Below, piece by piece: positions 52,392-60,768 of a stretch of 60,868 nt of DNA (the stretch's first letter is position 1; each line of letters starts with the position of its first letter). The notes below the pieces were generated by a model that did no database searches, was not told the DNA's origin, and was given only the letters and a program-made list of their open reading frames with translations. The stretch lies in NCBI RefSeq assembly GCF_001429505.1, contig NZ_LMJW01000022.1, positions 1,264,248 through 1,325,115 on the forward strand. Reading direction: 5' to 3'. Source of the DNA: Allobosea sp. Root483D1. GTDB lineage: Bacteria; Pseudomonadota; Alphaproteobacteria; Rhizobiales; Beijerinckiaceae. The translations under genes were made by a program, and so were the position numbers.

Positions 52392-52754
52392 TCAGAAGCT
52401 CAGCCCGCCTTCGCGAGCGGCTTCGGCCAGCGCCTTGACGCGGCCATGGTACATATAGGCGCCACGGTCGAACACGACCTCCTTGACGCCGGCCTTGATG
52501 GCGCGCTCGGCAAGGATCTTGCCGATCTGCGTCGCGGCCTCGACATTCGCGCCCGACTTGATGTCGGCGCGGATATCCTTGTCCATCGACGAGGCCGAAG
52601 CGAGCGTCAGCCCCTTCGCGTCGTCGATGACCTGCGCATAGATCTGCTTGCCGGTGCGGTGCACCGAGAGGCGGGCGCGGCCGTTGGCCACCGCCTTGAT
52701 CGCGCGGCGGACGCGGGCCTTGCGGCGCGCAGTCGCAACTGTCTGCTTGCTCAT
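52392..52754 (-). CDS. rplR: 50S ribosomal protein L18
   Basis: A 120-residue 5S rRNA-binding protein: RRKARVRRAIKAVANGRARLSVHRTGKQIYAQVIDDAKGLTLASASSMD and the C-terminal FDRGAYMYHGRVKALAEAAREGGLSF. Eleven bases after rplF. Confidence 0.99.
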   Translation of the reverse strand: MSKQTVATARRKARVRRAIKAVANGRARLSVHRTGKQIYAQVIDDAKGLTLASASSMDKDIRADIKSGANVEAATQIGKILAERAIKAGVKEVVFDRGAYMYHGRVKALAEAAREGGLSF

Positions 52755-52765
52755 GGCTCCGGTCC

Positions 52766-53299
52766 TTACTTCTTCTTGCCTTCCTTGCGGAAGATGAATT
52801 CGCCGGCGTACTTGACGCCCTTGCCCTTATAGGGCTCGGGACCGCGATAGTCGCGGATCTCGGCGGCGGTCTGGCCGACGACCTGCTTGTCGATGCCGAC
52901 GACGACGATTTCCGTCGGCTTCGGCGTCGTGATCGTCACCCCGACCGGGATTTCATAGTCGATGTCGTGGCTGTAGCCGAGCGACAGCTTAAGCACCTTG
53001 CCATTGACGGCGGCCTTGTAGCCGACGCCGTTGATCTCGAGCTTCTTCTCGAATCCGGCCGTCGTACCGACGACCAGGTTGTTGATGCGGGCGCGCGAGG
53101 TGCCCCAGAGCGCGCGGGCGCGCTTGGTCTGCGAGCGCGGCTGGACGGCGATGGCGCCGTTCTCCAGTGCAACCGAGACCTCCTCGGGAACCTCGAAGGA
53201 CAGTTCGCCCTTCGAGCCCTTGATCTTGACCAGCTGGCCCGAGACGTTGGCGGTGACGCCAGCGGGGACCGAGACGGGCTTCTTACCGATACGAGACAT
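52766..53299 (-). CDS. rplF: 50S ribosomal protein L6
   Basis: A 177-residue protein of two similar domains; starts MSRIGKKPVSVPAGVTANVSGQLVKIKGSKGELS and ends with the conserved EIRDYRGPEPYKGKGVKYAGEFIFRKEGKKK. Sits at the factor-binding side of the large subunit. Confidence 0.99.
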   Translation of the reverse strand: MSRIGKKPVSVPAGVTANVSGQLVKIKGSKGELSFEVPEEVSVALENGAIAVQPRSQTKRARALWGTSRARINNLVVGTTAGFEKKLEINGVGYKAAVNGKVLKLSLGYSHDIDYEIPVGVTITTPKPTEIVVVGIDKQVVGQTAAEIRDYRGPEPYKGKGVKYAGEFIFRKEGKKK

Positions 53300-53329
53300 T
53301 GGATCTCTCCTGAGCAGCGGCCTGAAAGG

Positions 53330-53728
53330 TCAGAAGACCTTGCAGAGCACTTCGCCGCCCACGTTCTGCTCGCGGGCAAGATGATCGGACATCACGCCAC
53401 GGGGCGTGGAGACGATGGTGACGCCGAGGCCGTCGGCCACGCGCGGCATGGTCTCGACCGAGGAGTAGACGCGACGGCCGGGCTTCGACACGCGCGAGAT
53501 CGACCGGATGACCGGCTGTCCCTCGTGGTACTTCAGCTCGATGTCGAACTCGGTACGGCCGTTGCCGAACTCGGTGGTCGAATAGCCGCGGATGTAGCCT
53601 TCCGACTGCAGCACGTCCAGAACGCGGGCACGCAGCTTCGAGCCCGGGGTGGAAACGCGCGACTTGCGCCGCATCTGCGCATTGCGGATGCGGGTCAGCA
53701 TATCGCCAAGCGGATCGATGATCGCCAT
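53330..53728 (-). CDS. rpsH: 30S ribosomal protein S8
   Basis: A 132-residue central-domain assembly protein: DPLGDMLTRIRNAQMRRKSRVSTPGSKLRARVLDVLQSEGYI and the C-terminal GLGVTIVSTPRGVMSDHLAREQNVGGEVLCKVF. In E. coli S8 represses this operon; whether that holds here is unknown. Confidence 0.99.
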   Translation of the reverse strand: MAIIDPLGDMLTRIRNAQMRRKSRVSTPGSKLRARVLDVLQSEGYIRGYSTTEFGNGRTEFDIELKYHEGQPVIRSISRVSKPGRRVYSSVETMPRVADGLGVTIVSTPRGVMSDHLAREQNVGGEVLCKVF

Positions 53729-53740
53729 GATGCTACCTCC

Positions 53741-54046
53741 TCACCAGCTCGACTTGACGAGGCCGGGAACCAGCCCCTTGTTGCCGAGCTCGCGCAGAGC
53801 AACGCGCGACATCTTCAACTTGCGATAGAAAGCGCGCGGGCGACCGGTGACTTCGCAGCGGTTGCGCACACGGATGCCGGCAGAATTGCGCGGCAGTTCG
53901 GCCAGCTTCAGGCGAGCAAGGAAACGCTCGTCCATCGACTGGTTCTCGTCATTAGCGATCGCGAGAAGGCGCGCACGACGGCCCGCGAATTTCTTCACGA
54001 GCGCCTTGCGGCGGTTGTTGTTCTCGACGGAGCTTTTCTTAGCCAT
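53741..54046 (-). CDS. rpsN: 30S ribosomal protein S14
   Basis: A 101-residue S14 of the long, zinc-independent type (no CxxC pairs): AKKSSVENNNRRKALVKKFAGRRARLLAIAND then RNRCEVTGRPRAFYRKLKMSRVALRELGNKGLVPGLVKSSW. Twelve bases before rpsH. Confidence 0.99.
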   Translation of the reverse strand: MAKKSSVENNNRRKALVKKFAGRRARLLAIANDENQSMDERFLARLKLAELPRNSAGIRVRNRCEVTGRPRAFYRKLKMSRVALRELGNKGLVPGLVKSSW

Positions 54047-54082
54047 CGATATCTCCTGGTTTCCGCGTATGAGCCCGAAGGC

Positions 54083-54649
54083 TCACTGCCGGAACGGGAA
54101 GTTGAAGTGCTTGAGCAGGGCGCGTGCCTCGTCATCCGACTTCGCAGTCGTGCAGACGATCACGTCCATGCCCCAGACCTGGTCGACCTTGTCGTAGTTG
54201 ATCTCGGGGAACACGATGTGCTCCTTGATCCCGAGCGCGAAATTGCCGCGCCCGTCGAACGACTTCGGGTTCAGACCACGGAAGTCGCGCACCCGCGGAA
54301 GAGCGATGGTGACGAGCCGATCGACGAACTCGAACATCTTGGTCTTGCGCAGCGTGACCTTGGCGCCCACCGCCATGTTCTCGCGCAGCTTGAAGCCGGC
54401 GATGGCGAGGCGGGACTTGGTGATGACCGGCCTCTGACCGGCGATCATGGCGAGGTCACCGGCGGCGTTGTCGACCTTCTTGCGGTCGGCAGTCGCTTCG
54501 CCGACGCCCATGTTGATGACGACCTTCTCGAGGGTCGGCACTTCCATGACGTTCTTGTAGCCGAACTCGGCGATCATCGCGGGACGGACGACGTCCTCGT
54601 AATGCTTCTTCAAACGCGGCGAGAGCGCCGCCTGCTGATTGTCAGCCAT
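54083..54649 (-). CDS. rplE: 50S ribosomal protein L5
   Basis: A 188-residue 5S rRNA-binding protein: MEVPTLEKVVINMGVGEATADRKKVDNAAGDLAMIAGQRPVITKSRLAIAGFKLRE and the C-terminal DVIVCTTAKSDDEARALLKHFNFPFRQ. Its start overlaps the rplX end by eight bases. Confidence 0.99.
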   Translation of the reverse strand: MADNQQAALSPRLKKHYEDVVRPAMIAEFGYKNVMEVPTLEKVVINMGVGEATADRKKVDNAAGDLAMIAGQRPVITKSRLAIAGFKLRENMAVGAKVTLRKTKMFEFVDRLVTIALPRVRDFRGLNPKSFDGRGNFALGIKEHIVFPEINYDKVDQVWGMDVIVCTTAKSDDEARALLKHFNFPFRQ

Positions 54650-54959
54650 CGATCAGATCCCCCGAACGCTTGGCGAAACGGACCTTGCGGCCGTCATCGA
54701 GCACCTTGAAGCCGACGCGGGTCGGCTTGCCGTCCTTCGGATCGGCAACGGCCAGGTTCGACAGGTCGATCGTGGCTTCCTTGCTGATGATGCCACCCTC
54801 GGACTGGGCGGTCGCCTTGGTGTGCTTCTTGACCAGGTTCACGCCGCGCACGACGGCGCGGGCGTCCTTCGGCAGGACCTGGAGCACTTCGCCGTTCTTG
54901 CCCTTGTCGCGGCCGGCGAGCACGACGACCTTGTCGCCCTTTTTGATTTTCGCAGCCAT
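54642..54959 (-). CDS. rplX: 50S ribosomal protein L24
   Basis: A 105-residue KOW-motif protein: KIKKGDKVVVLAGRDKGKNGEVLQVLPKDARAVVRGVNLVKKHTKA. The ATG at 54959 overlaps the rplN stop by one base; the longer frame upstream is rplN in another frame. Confidence 0.98.
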   Translation of the reverse strand: MAAKIKKGDKVVVLAGRDKGKNGEVLQVLPKDARAVVRGVNLVKKHTKATAQSEGGIISKEATIDLSNLAVADPKDGKPTRVGFKVLDDGRKVRFAKRSGDLIDG

Positions 54960-55327
54960 CACAACACCTCGGGAGCGAGCGAAATGATCTTCATATGGTT
55001 CTTGGCGCGCAACTCGCGCGGAACCGGTCCGAAGATACGGGTGCCCACCGGCTCCTTCTGGTTGTTGATCAGCACGGCCGCATTGCGGTCGAAGCGGATC
55101 ACCGAACCGTCGGGGCGCTTGATGTCCTTGGCGGTGCGCACGACGATCGCCTTCATGACGTCGCCCTTCTTCACGCGGCCGCGCGGGATGGCTTCCTTGA
55201 TCGAAACCACAATGATGTCGCCGATGCGGGCATAGCGCCGCTTCGAGCCGCCGAGAACCTTGATGCACATCACGCGGCGGGCGCCAGAATTATCGGCGAC
55301 CTCGAGATTCGTCTGCACCTGGATCAT
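54959..55327 (-). CDS. rplN: 50S ribosomal protein L14
   Basis: A 122-residue protein at the subunit interface: MIQVQTNLEVADNSGARRVMCIKVLGGSKRRYARIGDIIVVSIKEAIPRG, ending KIISLAPEVL. First gene of the classical spc block, 113 bases after rpsQ. Confidence 0.99.
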   Translation of the reverse strand: MIQVQTNLEVADNSGARRVMCIKVLGGSKRRYARIGDIIVVSIKEAIPRGRVKKGDVMKAIVVRTAKDIKRPDGSVIRFDRNAAVLINNQKEPVGTRIFGPVPRELRAKNHMKIISLAPEVL

Positions 55328-55440
55328 GGCCTTGATCCTTCCATTCCATATCAGCGCGGTTTCCGGACAAAGGCGTGAGTGCCTGAGCCCGGACTACGAC
55401 TGACGGGGGTCGATCGCCCCCTGGCCTCAAATGATTCGAC

Positions 55441-55683
55441 TTACGCCTTGGGAGCGTTGTCGAGCACAATCCAGCTTTTCAGCTTGGAAATGGGCTTCGA
55501 CTCCTCGATCCAAACCGAGTCACCGACCTTGAACGACCCCGCCTCGTCATGGGCGTGATAGTTCTTCGAACGGCGCACCGTCTTCTTGAGGAGCGGGTGC
55601 GTATAACGCCGCTCGACCTTAACCACAACAGTTTTGTTCTGCTTGTCGCTGACAACGACGCCCTGCAGTACGCGCTTCGGCAT
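55441..55683 (-). CDS. rpsQ: 30S ribosomal protein S17
   Basis: An 80-residue OB-fold protein: PKRVLQGVVVSDKQNKTVVVKVERRYTHPLLKKTVRRSKNYHAHDEAG. Last gene of the classical S10 block; the following 113 bases hold no clear terminator. Confidence 0.99.
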   Translation of the reverse strand: MPKRVLQGVVVSDKQNKTVVVKVERRYTHPLLKKTVRRSKNYHAHDEAGSFKVGDSVWIEESKPISKLKSWIVLDNAPKA

Positions 55684-55696
55684 TGTGCCCTACTCC

Positions 55697-55909
55697 TCAG
55701 GCGCTCGCTGCCACGGTCTTCGACCGTTGCAGCGTCTTGATGCGGGCGATGTCCTTGCGCACTTCAGTGACCCGAGCGGTGTTCTCGAGCTGACCGGTGG
55801 CGCGCTGGAAACGCAGGTTGAACTGCTCCTTCTTGAGCTTGAGAAGCTCGTCCTGGAGCTGGTCCGTGCTCATCACCTTGAGATCGGATAGGCGTTGCAT
55901 AGCTTTCAT
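55697..55909 (-). CDS. rpmC: 50S ribosomal protein L29
   Basis: A 70-residue helical hairpin protein at the exit tunnel: MSTDQLQDELLKLKKEQFNLRFQRATGQLENTARVTEVRKDIARIKT. The annotated ATG at 55909 gives MKAMQRLSDL; the ATG three codons on is possible. Confidence 0.98.
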   Translation of the reverse strand: MKAMQRLSDLKVMSTDQLQDELLKLKKEQFNLRFQRATGQLENTARVTEVRKDIARIKTLQRSKTVAASA

Positions 55910-55919
55910 GTCGCCCTCC

Positions 55920-56333
55920 TTACTCGGCGATGCGTTGGATGAAACGGGTCTTGATCGGCAGCTTGGCGGCGCCGAGACGGAGCGCCTCGCGGGCGATATC
56001 CTCTGGCACGCCGTCGAGCTCGAACATGATCCGGCCCGGCTTGACCTTGGCCGCCCAGAACTCGGGCGAACCCTTGCCCTTACCCATGCGGACTTCGGTC
56101 GGCTTCTTCGAGACCGGCACGTCCGGGAAGATCCGGATCCAGACTCGACCCGCTCGCTTCATGGCGCGGGTGATGGCACGACGGGCCGCCTCGATCTGGC
56201 GGGCCGTGACGCGCTCCGGCTCCTGGGCCTTCAGGCCGAACTGGCCGAAGTTGAGATCCGTACCGCCCTTGGCGACGCCGGAAATGCGTCCCTTGAACTG
56301 CTTACGGAACTTAGTGCGCTTTGGTTGCAGCAT
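55920..56333 (-). CDS. rplP: 50S ribosomal protein L16
   Basis: A 137-residue protein near the peptidyl transferase centre: MLQPKRTKFRKQFKGRISGVAKGGTDLNFGQFGLKAQEPERVTARQIEAARRAITR and GKGKGSPEFWAAKVKPGRIMFEL. Confidence 0.99.
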   Translation of the reverse strand: MLQPKRTKFRKQFKGRISGVAKGGTDLNFGQFGLKAQEPERVTARQIEAARRAITRAMKRAGRVWIRIFPDVPVSKKPTEVRMGKGKGSPEFWAAKVKPGRIMFELDGVPEDIAREALRLGAAKLPIKTRFIQRIAE

Positions 56334-56351
56334 GGCTCTTCTCGATCAGCC

Positions 56352-57068
56352 TTACGCAGCCTGCTCGCGACGTTCGCGGCGCTCACCACCGGAGCGGCCG
56401 CCCTCGTCCGAGAGGCGCTTGTCCTGGGCCATCGGGTCGTGTTCGAGGATCTCGCCCTTGAAGATCCAGACCTTGATCCCGCACGTCCCATAGGTCGTGA
56501 AGGCAGTGGCGACGCCGTAGTCGACATCGGCGCGCAGCGTATGCAGCGGCACGCGGCCCTCACGATACCATTCGAGGCGCGCGATTTCCGCGCCGCCGAG
56601 ACGGCCCGAGCAGTTGATGCGGATGCCCTCGGCGCCGAGACGCATCGCCGACTGCACGGCGCGCTTCATGGCGCGACGGAAAGCGACGCGGCGCTCGAGC
56701 TGCTGAGCGATCGAGTCGGCGACCAGGGTCGCGTCGACCTCGGGCTTGCGCACCTCGACGATGTTGATCGTCACGTCGGCATTCGTCAGCTTCGAGACAG
56801 CCTTGCGCAGCTTCTCGATGTCGGCGCCCTTCTTGCCGATCACCACGCCCGGACGAGCCGAGTGGATGGTGACGCGGCACTTCTTGTGCGGACGCTCGAT
56901 GATGATCTTCGAGACGGCGGCCTGCTTCAGCAGCTTCATCAGGGCGGCGCGGATCGCCATGTCCTCATGCAGCAGCTTGCCGTACTCGCCCTTGTTGGCG
57001 AACCAGCGCGAATCCCAGGTCCGGTTGATGCCGAGACGAAGGCCGATCGGATTGATTTTCTGACCCAT
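56352..57068 (-). CDS. rpsC: 30S ribosomal protein S3
   Basis: A 238-residue mRNA-entry protein with a KH domain (IERPHKKCRVTIHSARPGVVIGKKGADIEKLRKAV, GxxG intact) and C-terminal domain (GAEGIRINCSGRLGGAEIARLEWYREGRVPLHTLRADVDYG). A short Arg/Glu-rich tail is typical of the group. Confidence 0.99.
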   Translation of the reverse strand: MGQKINPIGLRLGINRTWDSRWFANKGEYGKLLHEDMAIRAALMKLLKQAAVSKIIIERPHKKCRVTIHSARPGVVIGKKGADIEKLRKAVSKLTNADVTINIVEVRKPEVDATLVADSIAQQLERRVAFRRAMKRAVQSAMRLGAEGIRINCSGRLGGAEIARLEWYREGRVPLHTLRADVDYGVATAFTTYGTCGIKVWIFKGEILEHDPMAQDKRLSDEGGRSGGERRERREQAA

Positions 57069-57078
57069 CGTTCTCTCC

Positions 57079-57462
57079 TCAGGCCTTCGCCGCCTGAACT
57101 TCGCGCACCACGATCGTGATGTTGGCGAAGGGCTTCATGATGCGGGCGCCACGGCCGCGGGCGCGGGCATGGAAGCGCTTCATCACAAGCGCCTTGCCGA
57201 CGAAGGCCTGCGCGACGACCAGGTCGTCGACGTCGAGATCATGATTGTTCTCGGCGTTGGCGATCGCGCTCTGCAGGCACTTGCGCACATCGGTCGAGAT
57301 CCGCTTGCGCGAGAACTCGAGGTCGGCGAGCGCGGTCGAGACCTTCTTGCCGCGGATGAGCTGGGCGAGAAGGTTCAGCTTCTGCGGGGAGACGCGCAGG
57401 TTGCGCGCCACCGCCTGGGCTTCGTTCTCGGGCAGCGCACGGGGGGCGGAGGGCTTACCCAT
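57079..57462 (-). CDS. rplV: 50S ribosomal protein L22
   Basis: A 127-residue exit-tunnel protein; the hairpin loop AFVGKALVMKRFHARARGRGARIMKPFANITIVV is intact, so no macrolide-resistance insertion is seen. Three bases after rpsS. Confidence 0.99.
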   Translation of the reverse strand: MGKPSAPRALPENEAQAVARNLRVSPQKLNLLAQLIRGKKVSTALADLEFSRKRISTDVRKCLQSAIANAENNHDLDVDDLVVAQAFVGKALVMKRFHARARGRGARIMKPFANITIVVREVQAAKA

Positions 57463-57465
57463 GGC

Positions 57466-57744
57466 TTACTTCCTCTTCGCCTTCTTGTCGGCCGCGTGGC
57501 CGGGGAAGGTGCGCGTCGGCGAGAACTCGCCGAACTTGTGGCCCACCATTTCCTCGGAGACGTTCACCGGCACATGCTTGTGGCCGTTGTAGACGCCGAA
57601 CGTCAGACCGACGAACTGCGGCAGGATCGTGGAGCGACGGCTCCAGATCTTGATGACTTCAGACCGAGCCGCCGAACGGGCGACCTCGGCCTTCTTCAGG
57701 AGGTATCCGTCGACAAACGGACCTTTCCAAAGCGAACGCGCCAT
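57466..57744 (-). CDS. rpsS: 30S ribosomal protein S19
   Basis: A 92-residue small-subunit head protein: MARSLWKGPFVDGYLLKKAE and TILPQFVGLTFGVYNGHKHVPVNVSEEMVGHKFGEFSPTRTFPGHAADKKAKRK. Confidence 0.99.
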   Translation of the reverse strand: MARSLWKGPFVDGYLLKKAEVARSAARSEVIKIWSRRSTILPQFVGLTFGVYNGHKHVPVNVSEEMVGHKFGEFSPTRTFPGHAADKKAKRK

Positions 57745-57752
57745 GACGGACC

Positions 57753-58595
57753 TCAGTTCTTCTTCTTGCGGGCGTGACGGCTCGACACGATGAACGTATC
57801 GGTCCGCTTGTTCGAGCGGGTCTTCTTGCCCTTGGTCGGCAGACCCCAGGGCGTGACCGGATGACGGCCGCCCGAAGTGCGGCCTTCGCCGCCGCCGTGC
57901 GGATGGTCGACCGGGTTCATCGAGACACCACGGTTATGCGGGCGACGACCCAGCCAGCGCGAGCGCCCGGCCTTGCCGTCATTCCGGTTCATGTGGTCGG
58001 GGTTCGAGACCGCGCCCACCGTGGCATAGCACAGGCCGCTGATCAGGCGCTGCTCGCCCGAGTTCAGGCGGACGATGACGTAGCCCTGGTCGCGGCCGAC
58101 GATCTGGGCGTAGTTGCCCGCCGAACGCGCCAGCGCCCCGCCCTTGCCGATCTTGAGCTCGACATTGTGGACGATCGTGCCGATCGGCAGCGAGCCCATC
58201 GGGGCCGCGTTGCCGGGCTTCACGTCGACGCTATCGCCGGCGATGACGCTGTCGCCAACGGCCAGGCGCTGCGGCGCCAGGATGTAGGCGAGCTCGCCGT
58301 CCTGATACTTGATCAGGGCGATGAAGGCCGAGCGGTTCGGATCATATTCGATCCGCTCCACGGCCGCCGGGATGCCGGCCTTGCCGCGACGCTTGAAATC
58401 GATCAGGCGCAGGGTGCGCTTGTGACCACCGCCGCGGAAGCGGACGGTGATGCGACCGAGATTGTTGCGGCCGCCGGAGGACGACTTGCCCTCCGTCAGC
58501 GCCTTGACCGGCTTGCCCTTGTAGAGCTCGCTGCGGTCGACGATCACGAGCTGGCGAAGGCTCGGCGTGATCGGCTTGAAACTTTTCAAAGCCAT
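57753..58595 (-). CDS. rplB: 50S ribosomal protein L2
   Basis: A 280-residue protein needed for subunit joining: MALKSFKPITPSLRQLVIVDRS and the near-catalytic loop GVSMNPVDHPHGGGEGRTSGGRHPVTPWG with the conserved His. Confidence 0.99.
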   Translation of the reverse strand: MALKSFKPITPSLRQLVIVDRSELYKGKPVKALTEGKSSSGGRNNLGRITVRFRGGGHKRTLRLIDFKRRGKAGIPAAVERIEYDPNRSAFIALIKYQDGELAYILAPQRLAVGDSVIAGDSVDVKPGNAAPMGSLPIGTIVHNVELKIGKGGALARSAGNYAQIVGRDQGYVIVRLNSGEQRLISGLCYATVGAVSNPDHMNRNDGKAGRSRWLGRRPHNRGVSMNPVDHPHGGGEGRTSGGRHPVTPWGLPTKGKKTRSNKRTDTFIVSSRHARKKKN

Positions 58596-58611
58596 GATGA
58601 CGATCCTTCCC

Positions 58612-58920
58612 TCAGAGGCCAGTGGTCACGTCGATGGAGTGACCTTCTTCGAGGGTCACGACCGCCTTCTTGACGTCCGAACGCTGACCGAGCCGGCCCC
58701 GGAAGACCTTCATCTTGCCTTCGGTGACCATCGTGTTGACGCTGACCACCTTGACGTCGAACAGCTTCTCGACCGCCGCCTTGATCTGCGGCTTGGTCGC
58801 GGTCTTGGCGACCTTGAAGACGACCTTGTTGTGCTCGGAGAGCATGGTCGCCTTTTCGGTGATCACCGGGCCACGGATGACGTCGTAGTGGCGCGGATCC
58901 AGATTCTTGGACTGGCTCAT
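58612..58920 (-). CDS. rplW: 50S ribosomal protein L23
   Basis: A 102-residue exit-site protein that docks SRP and trigger factor: DPRHYDVIRGPVITEKATMLSEHNKVVFKVAKTATKPQIKAAVEKLFDVKV. Its ATG overlaps the rplD stop by four bases. Confidence 0.99.
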   Translation of the reverse strand: MSQSKNLDPRHYDVIRGPVITEKATMLSEHNKVVFKVAKTATKPQIKAAVEKLFDVKVVSVNTMVTEGKMKVFRGRLGQRSDVKKAVVTLEEGHSIDVTTGL

Positions 58921-59537
58921 TTGAAGCGCGCCTCCAGCGCATCGACAGCCGAGCGCGTCAGCACGAGCTTGTCGCGACGCAGGATGTCATAGACGTTGAT
59001 GCCCTGGATCGGCAGGACGTCGACGTTCGGGATCGAACGCGCCGCCAGGCCGAAGTTCACATCGATCTCAGCGCCGCCGATCACCAGCGCGCTCGACAGG
59101 TCGAGCTTGCCGAAATGGCCGAGCAGGATCTTGGTCTTCGGCTCGGTGAGCTTGACGTCGTCGATGATGATCAGGCCGGCGTCCTTGGCCTTGGCCGAGA
59201 GCGCATGGCGCAAAGCGAGCGCCTTGACCTTCTTGGGCAGGTCATGGGCGTGGTCGCGCACGACCGGACCGAAGGCCTTGCCGCCGCCGCGGAACTGCGG
59301 AGCGGAAGCTGCACCGTGGCGAGCGCCGCCGGTACCCTTCTGCTTGTAGATCTTCTTGCGGGTGCGGTCGACTTCCGAACGGCCCTTGGTCTTGTGCGTG
59401 CCGGCGCGGCGCTTGGCGAGCTGATAGCGCACCATGCGGGCGAGCAGGTCGGCGCGCGGCTCGAGGCCGAAGATCGCATCCGAAAGCTCGACCGAACCGG
59501 CCTTGCCACCTTCAAGAGTGACGATATCGAGTTTCAT
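58917..59537 (-). CDS. rplD: 50S ribosomal protein L4
   Basis: A 206-residue protein with the tunnel loop RSEVDRTRKKIYKQKGTGGARHGAASAPQFRGGGKAFGP. The ATG at 59537 shares one base with the rplC stop. In E. coli L4 represses the S10 operon; no such leader is recognisable in the visible upstream sequence. Confidence 0.98.
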   Translation of the reverse strand: MKLDIVTLEGGKAGSVELSDAIFGLEPRADLLARMVRYQLAKRRAGTHKTKGRSEVDRTRKKIYKQKGTGGARHGAASAPQFRGGGKAFGPVVRDHAHDLPKKVKALALRHALSAKAKDAGLIIIDDVKLTEPKTKILLGHFGKLDLSSALVIGGAEIDVNFGLAARSIPNVDVLPIQGINVYDILRRDKLVLTRSAVDALEARFK

Positions 59538-60271
59538 CACACGTTCTCCTCAGCCTGGGCCGCAGGAGCCTCGACAATCTCGGCCTTGCCCTCGCCGGAG
59601 ACCTTGAACTTGCCCGGCAACGGGGCGTCCTTCGGCAGCGAGCGCTTGACCGCGTCGCGGACGTGGATCCAGCCGCCGGCGACGCCGGGGACGGCACCCT
59701 CGACCAGGATCAGGCCGCGCTCGGCGTCCGTCTGGACGACGCGCAGGTTCTGCGTGGTGACGCGCTCGACACCGAGATGGCCCGGCATCTTCTTGTTCTT
59801 GAAGGTCTTGCCCGGGTCCTGACGGCCACCGGTCGAGCCAATCGAACGATGCGAGACCGAGACGCCGTGCGTGGCGCGAAGGCCGGCGAAGTTCCAGCGC
59901 TTCATACCGCCGGCGAAGCCCTTGCCGGTGGTCGTGCCGGAGACATCGACGAACTGGCCGACGACGAAGTGGTCAGCGGTCAGTTCGGCGCCGACCGGAA
60001 TCAACGCGTCGTCGCTGACGCGGAACTCGACGATCTTCTGCTTGGGCTCGACCTTGGCGACGGCGAAATGGCCGCGCTGCGCCTTCGAGACGTTCTTGAC
60101 CTTGGCCAAGCCCGACCCGAGCTGCACGGCGACATAGCCGTTCTTCTCGATCGTGCGATGCGCGACGACCTGGCAGTTGTCGAGCTTCAGCACGGTGACC
60201 GGGATATGCTCGCCGGCATCGGTGAAGATGCGGGTCATCCCGACTTTCTGTGCAATCACACCGGAACGCAT
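59537..60271 (-). CDS. rplC: 50S ribosomal protein L3
   Basis: A 244-residue protein with the central loop GKGFAGGMKRWNFAGLRATHGVSVSHRSIGSTGGRQDPGKTFKNKKMPGH that reaches the peptidyl transferase centre; an acidic C-terminal tail is added (VEAPAAQAEENV). Confidence 0.99.
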   Translation of the reverse strand: MRSGVIAQKVGMTRIFTDAGEHIPVTVLKLDNCQVVAHRTIEKNGYVAVQLGSGLAKVKNVSKAQRGHFAVAKVEPKQKIVEFRVSDDALIPVGAELTADHFVVGQFVDVSGTTTGKGFAGGMKRWNFAGLRATHGVSVSHRSIGSTGGRQDPGKTFKNKKMPGHLGVERVTTQNLRVVQTDAERGLILVEGAVPGVAGGWIHVRDAVKRSLPKDAPLPGKFKVSGEGKAEIVEAPAAQAEENV

Positions 60272-60343
60272 CGGTGCATACCTTCCCTTGGGGTCATGTC
60301 CATCCGGCTATGCCGGAAACAGAGGACCCGATGATGGATCAGT

Positions 60344-60388
60344 CGATGGTCAAACGAAGTGGATACCGCTTCGTCGCTCGGACCATCG
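60344..60388 (-). ncRNA. Hairpin in the rpsJ-rplC spacer
   Basis: Outer arms CGATGGTC/GACCATCG and inner arms ACGAAG/CTTCGT enclose a nine-base loop in the 122-base spacer. It would form in the transcript and could be a processing or regulatory structure. No known motif is matched, so the type is provisional. Confidence 0.4.
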
Positions 60389-60393
60389 ACAAC

Positions 60394-60702
60394 TTAAAGC
60401 TTGATTTCGACGTCGACGCCGGCGGCGAGATCGAGCTTCATGAGGGCGTCGACCGTCTGGGGGGTCGGATCGACGATATCGAGAACCCGCTTGTGGGTCC
60501 GCATCTCAAACTGCTCGCGCGACTTCTTGTCGATGTGCGGCGAGCGGTTGACGGTGAACTTCTCGATCAGCGTCGGCAGCGGAATCGGGCCGCGGACCTG
60601 GGCGCCGGTGCGCTTCGCCGTCGAGACGATCTCGCGCGTCGACGCATCGAGGATGCGATGGTCGAACGCCTTGAGGCGGATCCGGATATTCTGACCGTTC
60701 AT
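60394..60702 (-). CDS. rpsJ: 30S ribosomal protein S10
   Basis: A 102-residue protein, also the antitermination factor NusE: MNGQNIRIRLKAFDHRILDASTREIVSTAKRTGAQVRGPIPLPTLIEKFTVNRSPHIDKKSREQFEMRTHKR. It is followed by a 122-base spacer with a hairpin, longer than usual before rplC. Confidence 0.99.
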   Translation of the reverse strand: MNGQNIRIRLKAFDHRILDASTREIVSTAKRTGAQVRGPIPLPTLIEKFTVNRSPHIDKKSREQFEMRTHKRVLDIVDPTPQTVDALMKLDLAAGVDVEIKL

Positions 60703-60732
60703 GGTCGTGTTATCTCCGTGACGTGAGAAGAC

Positions 60733-60752
60733 GAAAGCCCCGAAGGGCTTCC
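60733..60752 (-). terminator. Weak hairpin between tuf and rpsJ
   Basis: On the minus strand AAGCCC and GGGCTT pair around a short TTCGG-type loop and a T/C-rich stretch follows. It may attenuate readthrough from tuf into rpsJ. Confidence 0.4.
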
Positions 60753-60768
60753 GCCCTCAGATCAGCCG

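Noticed and set aside
52967..54709. A 580-codon plus-strand open frame across the ribosomal genes
   Set aside because: It crosses five well-defined ribosomal protein genes on the other strand and has shadow-type composition.
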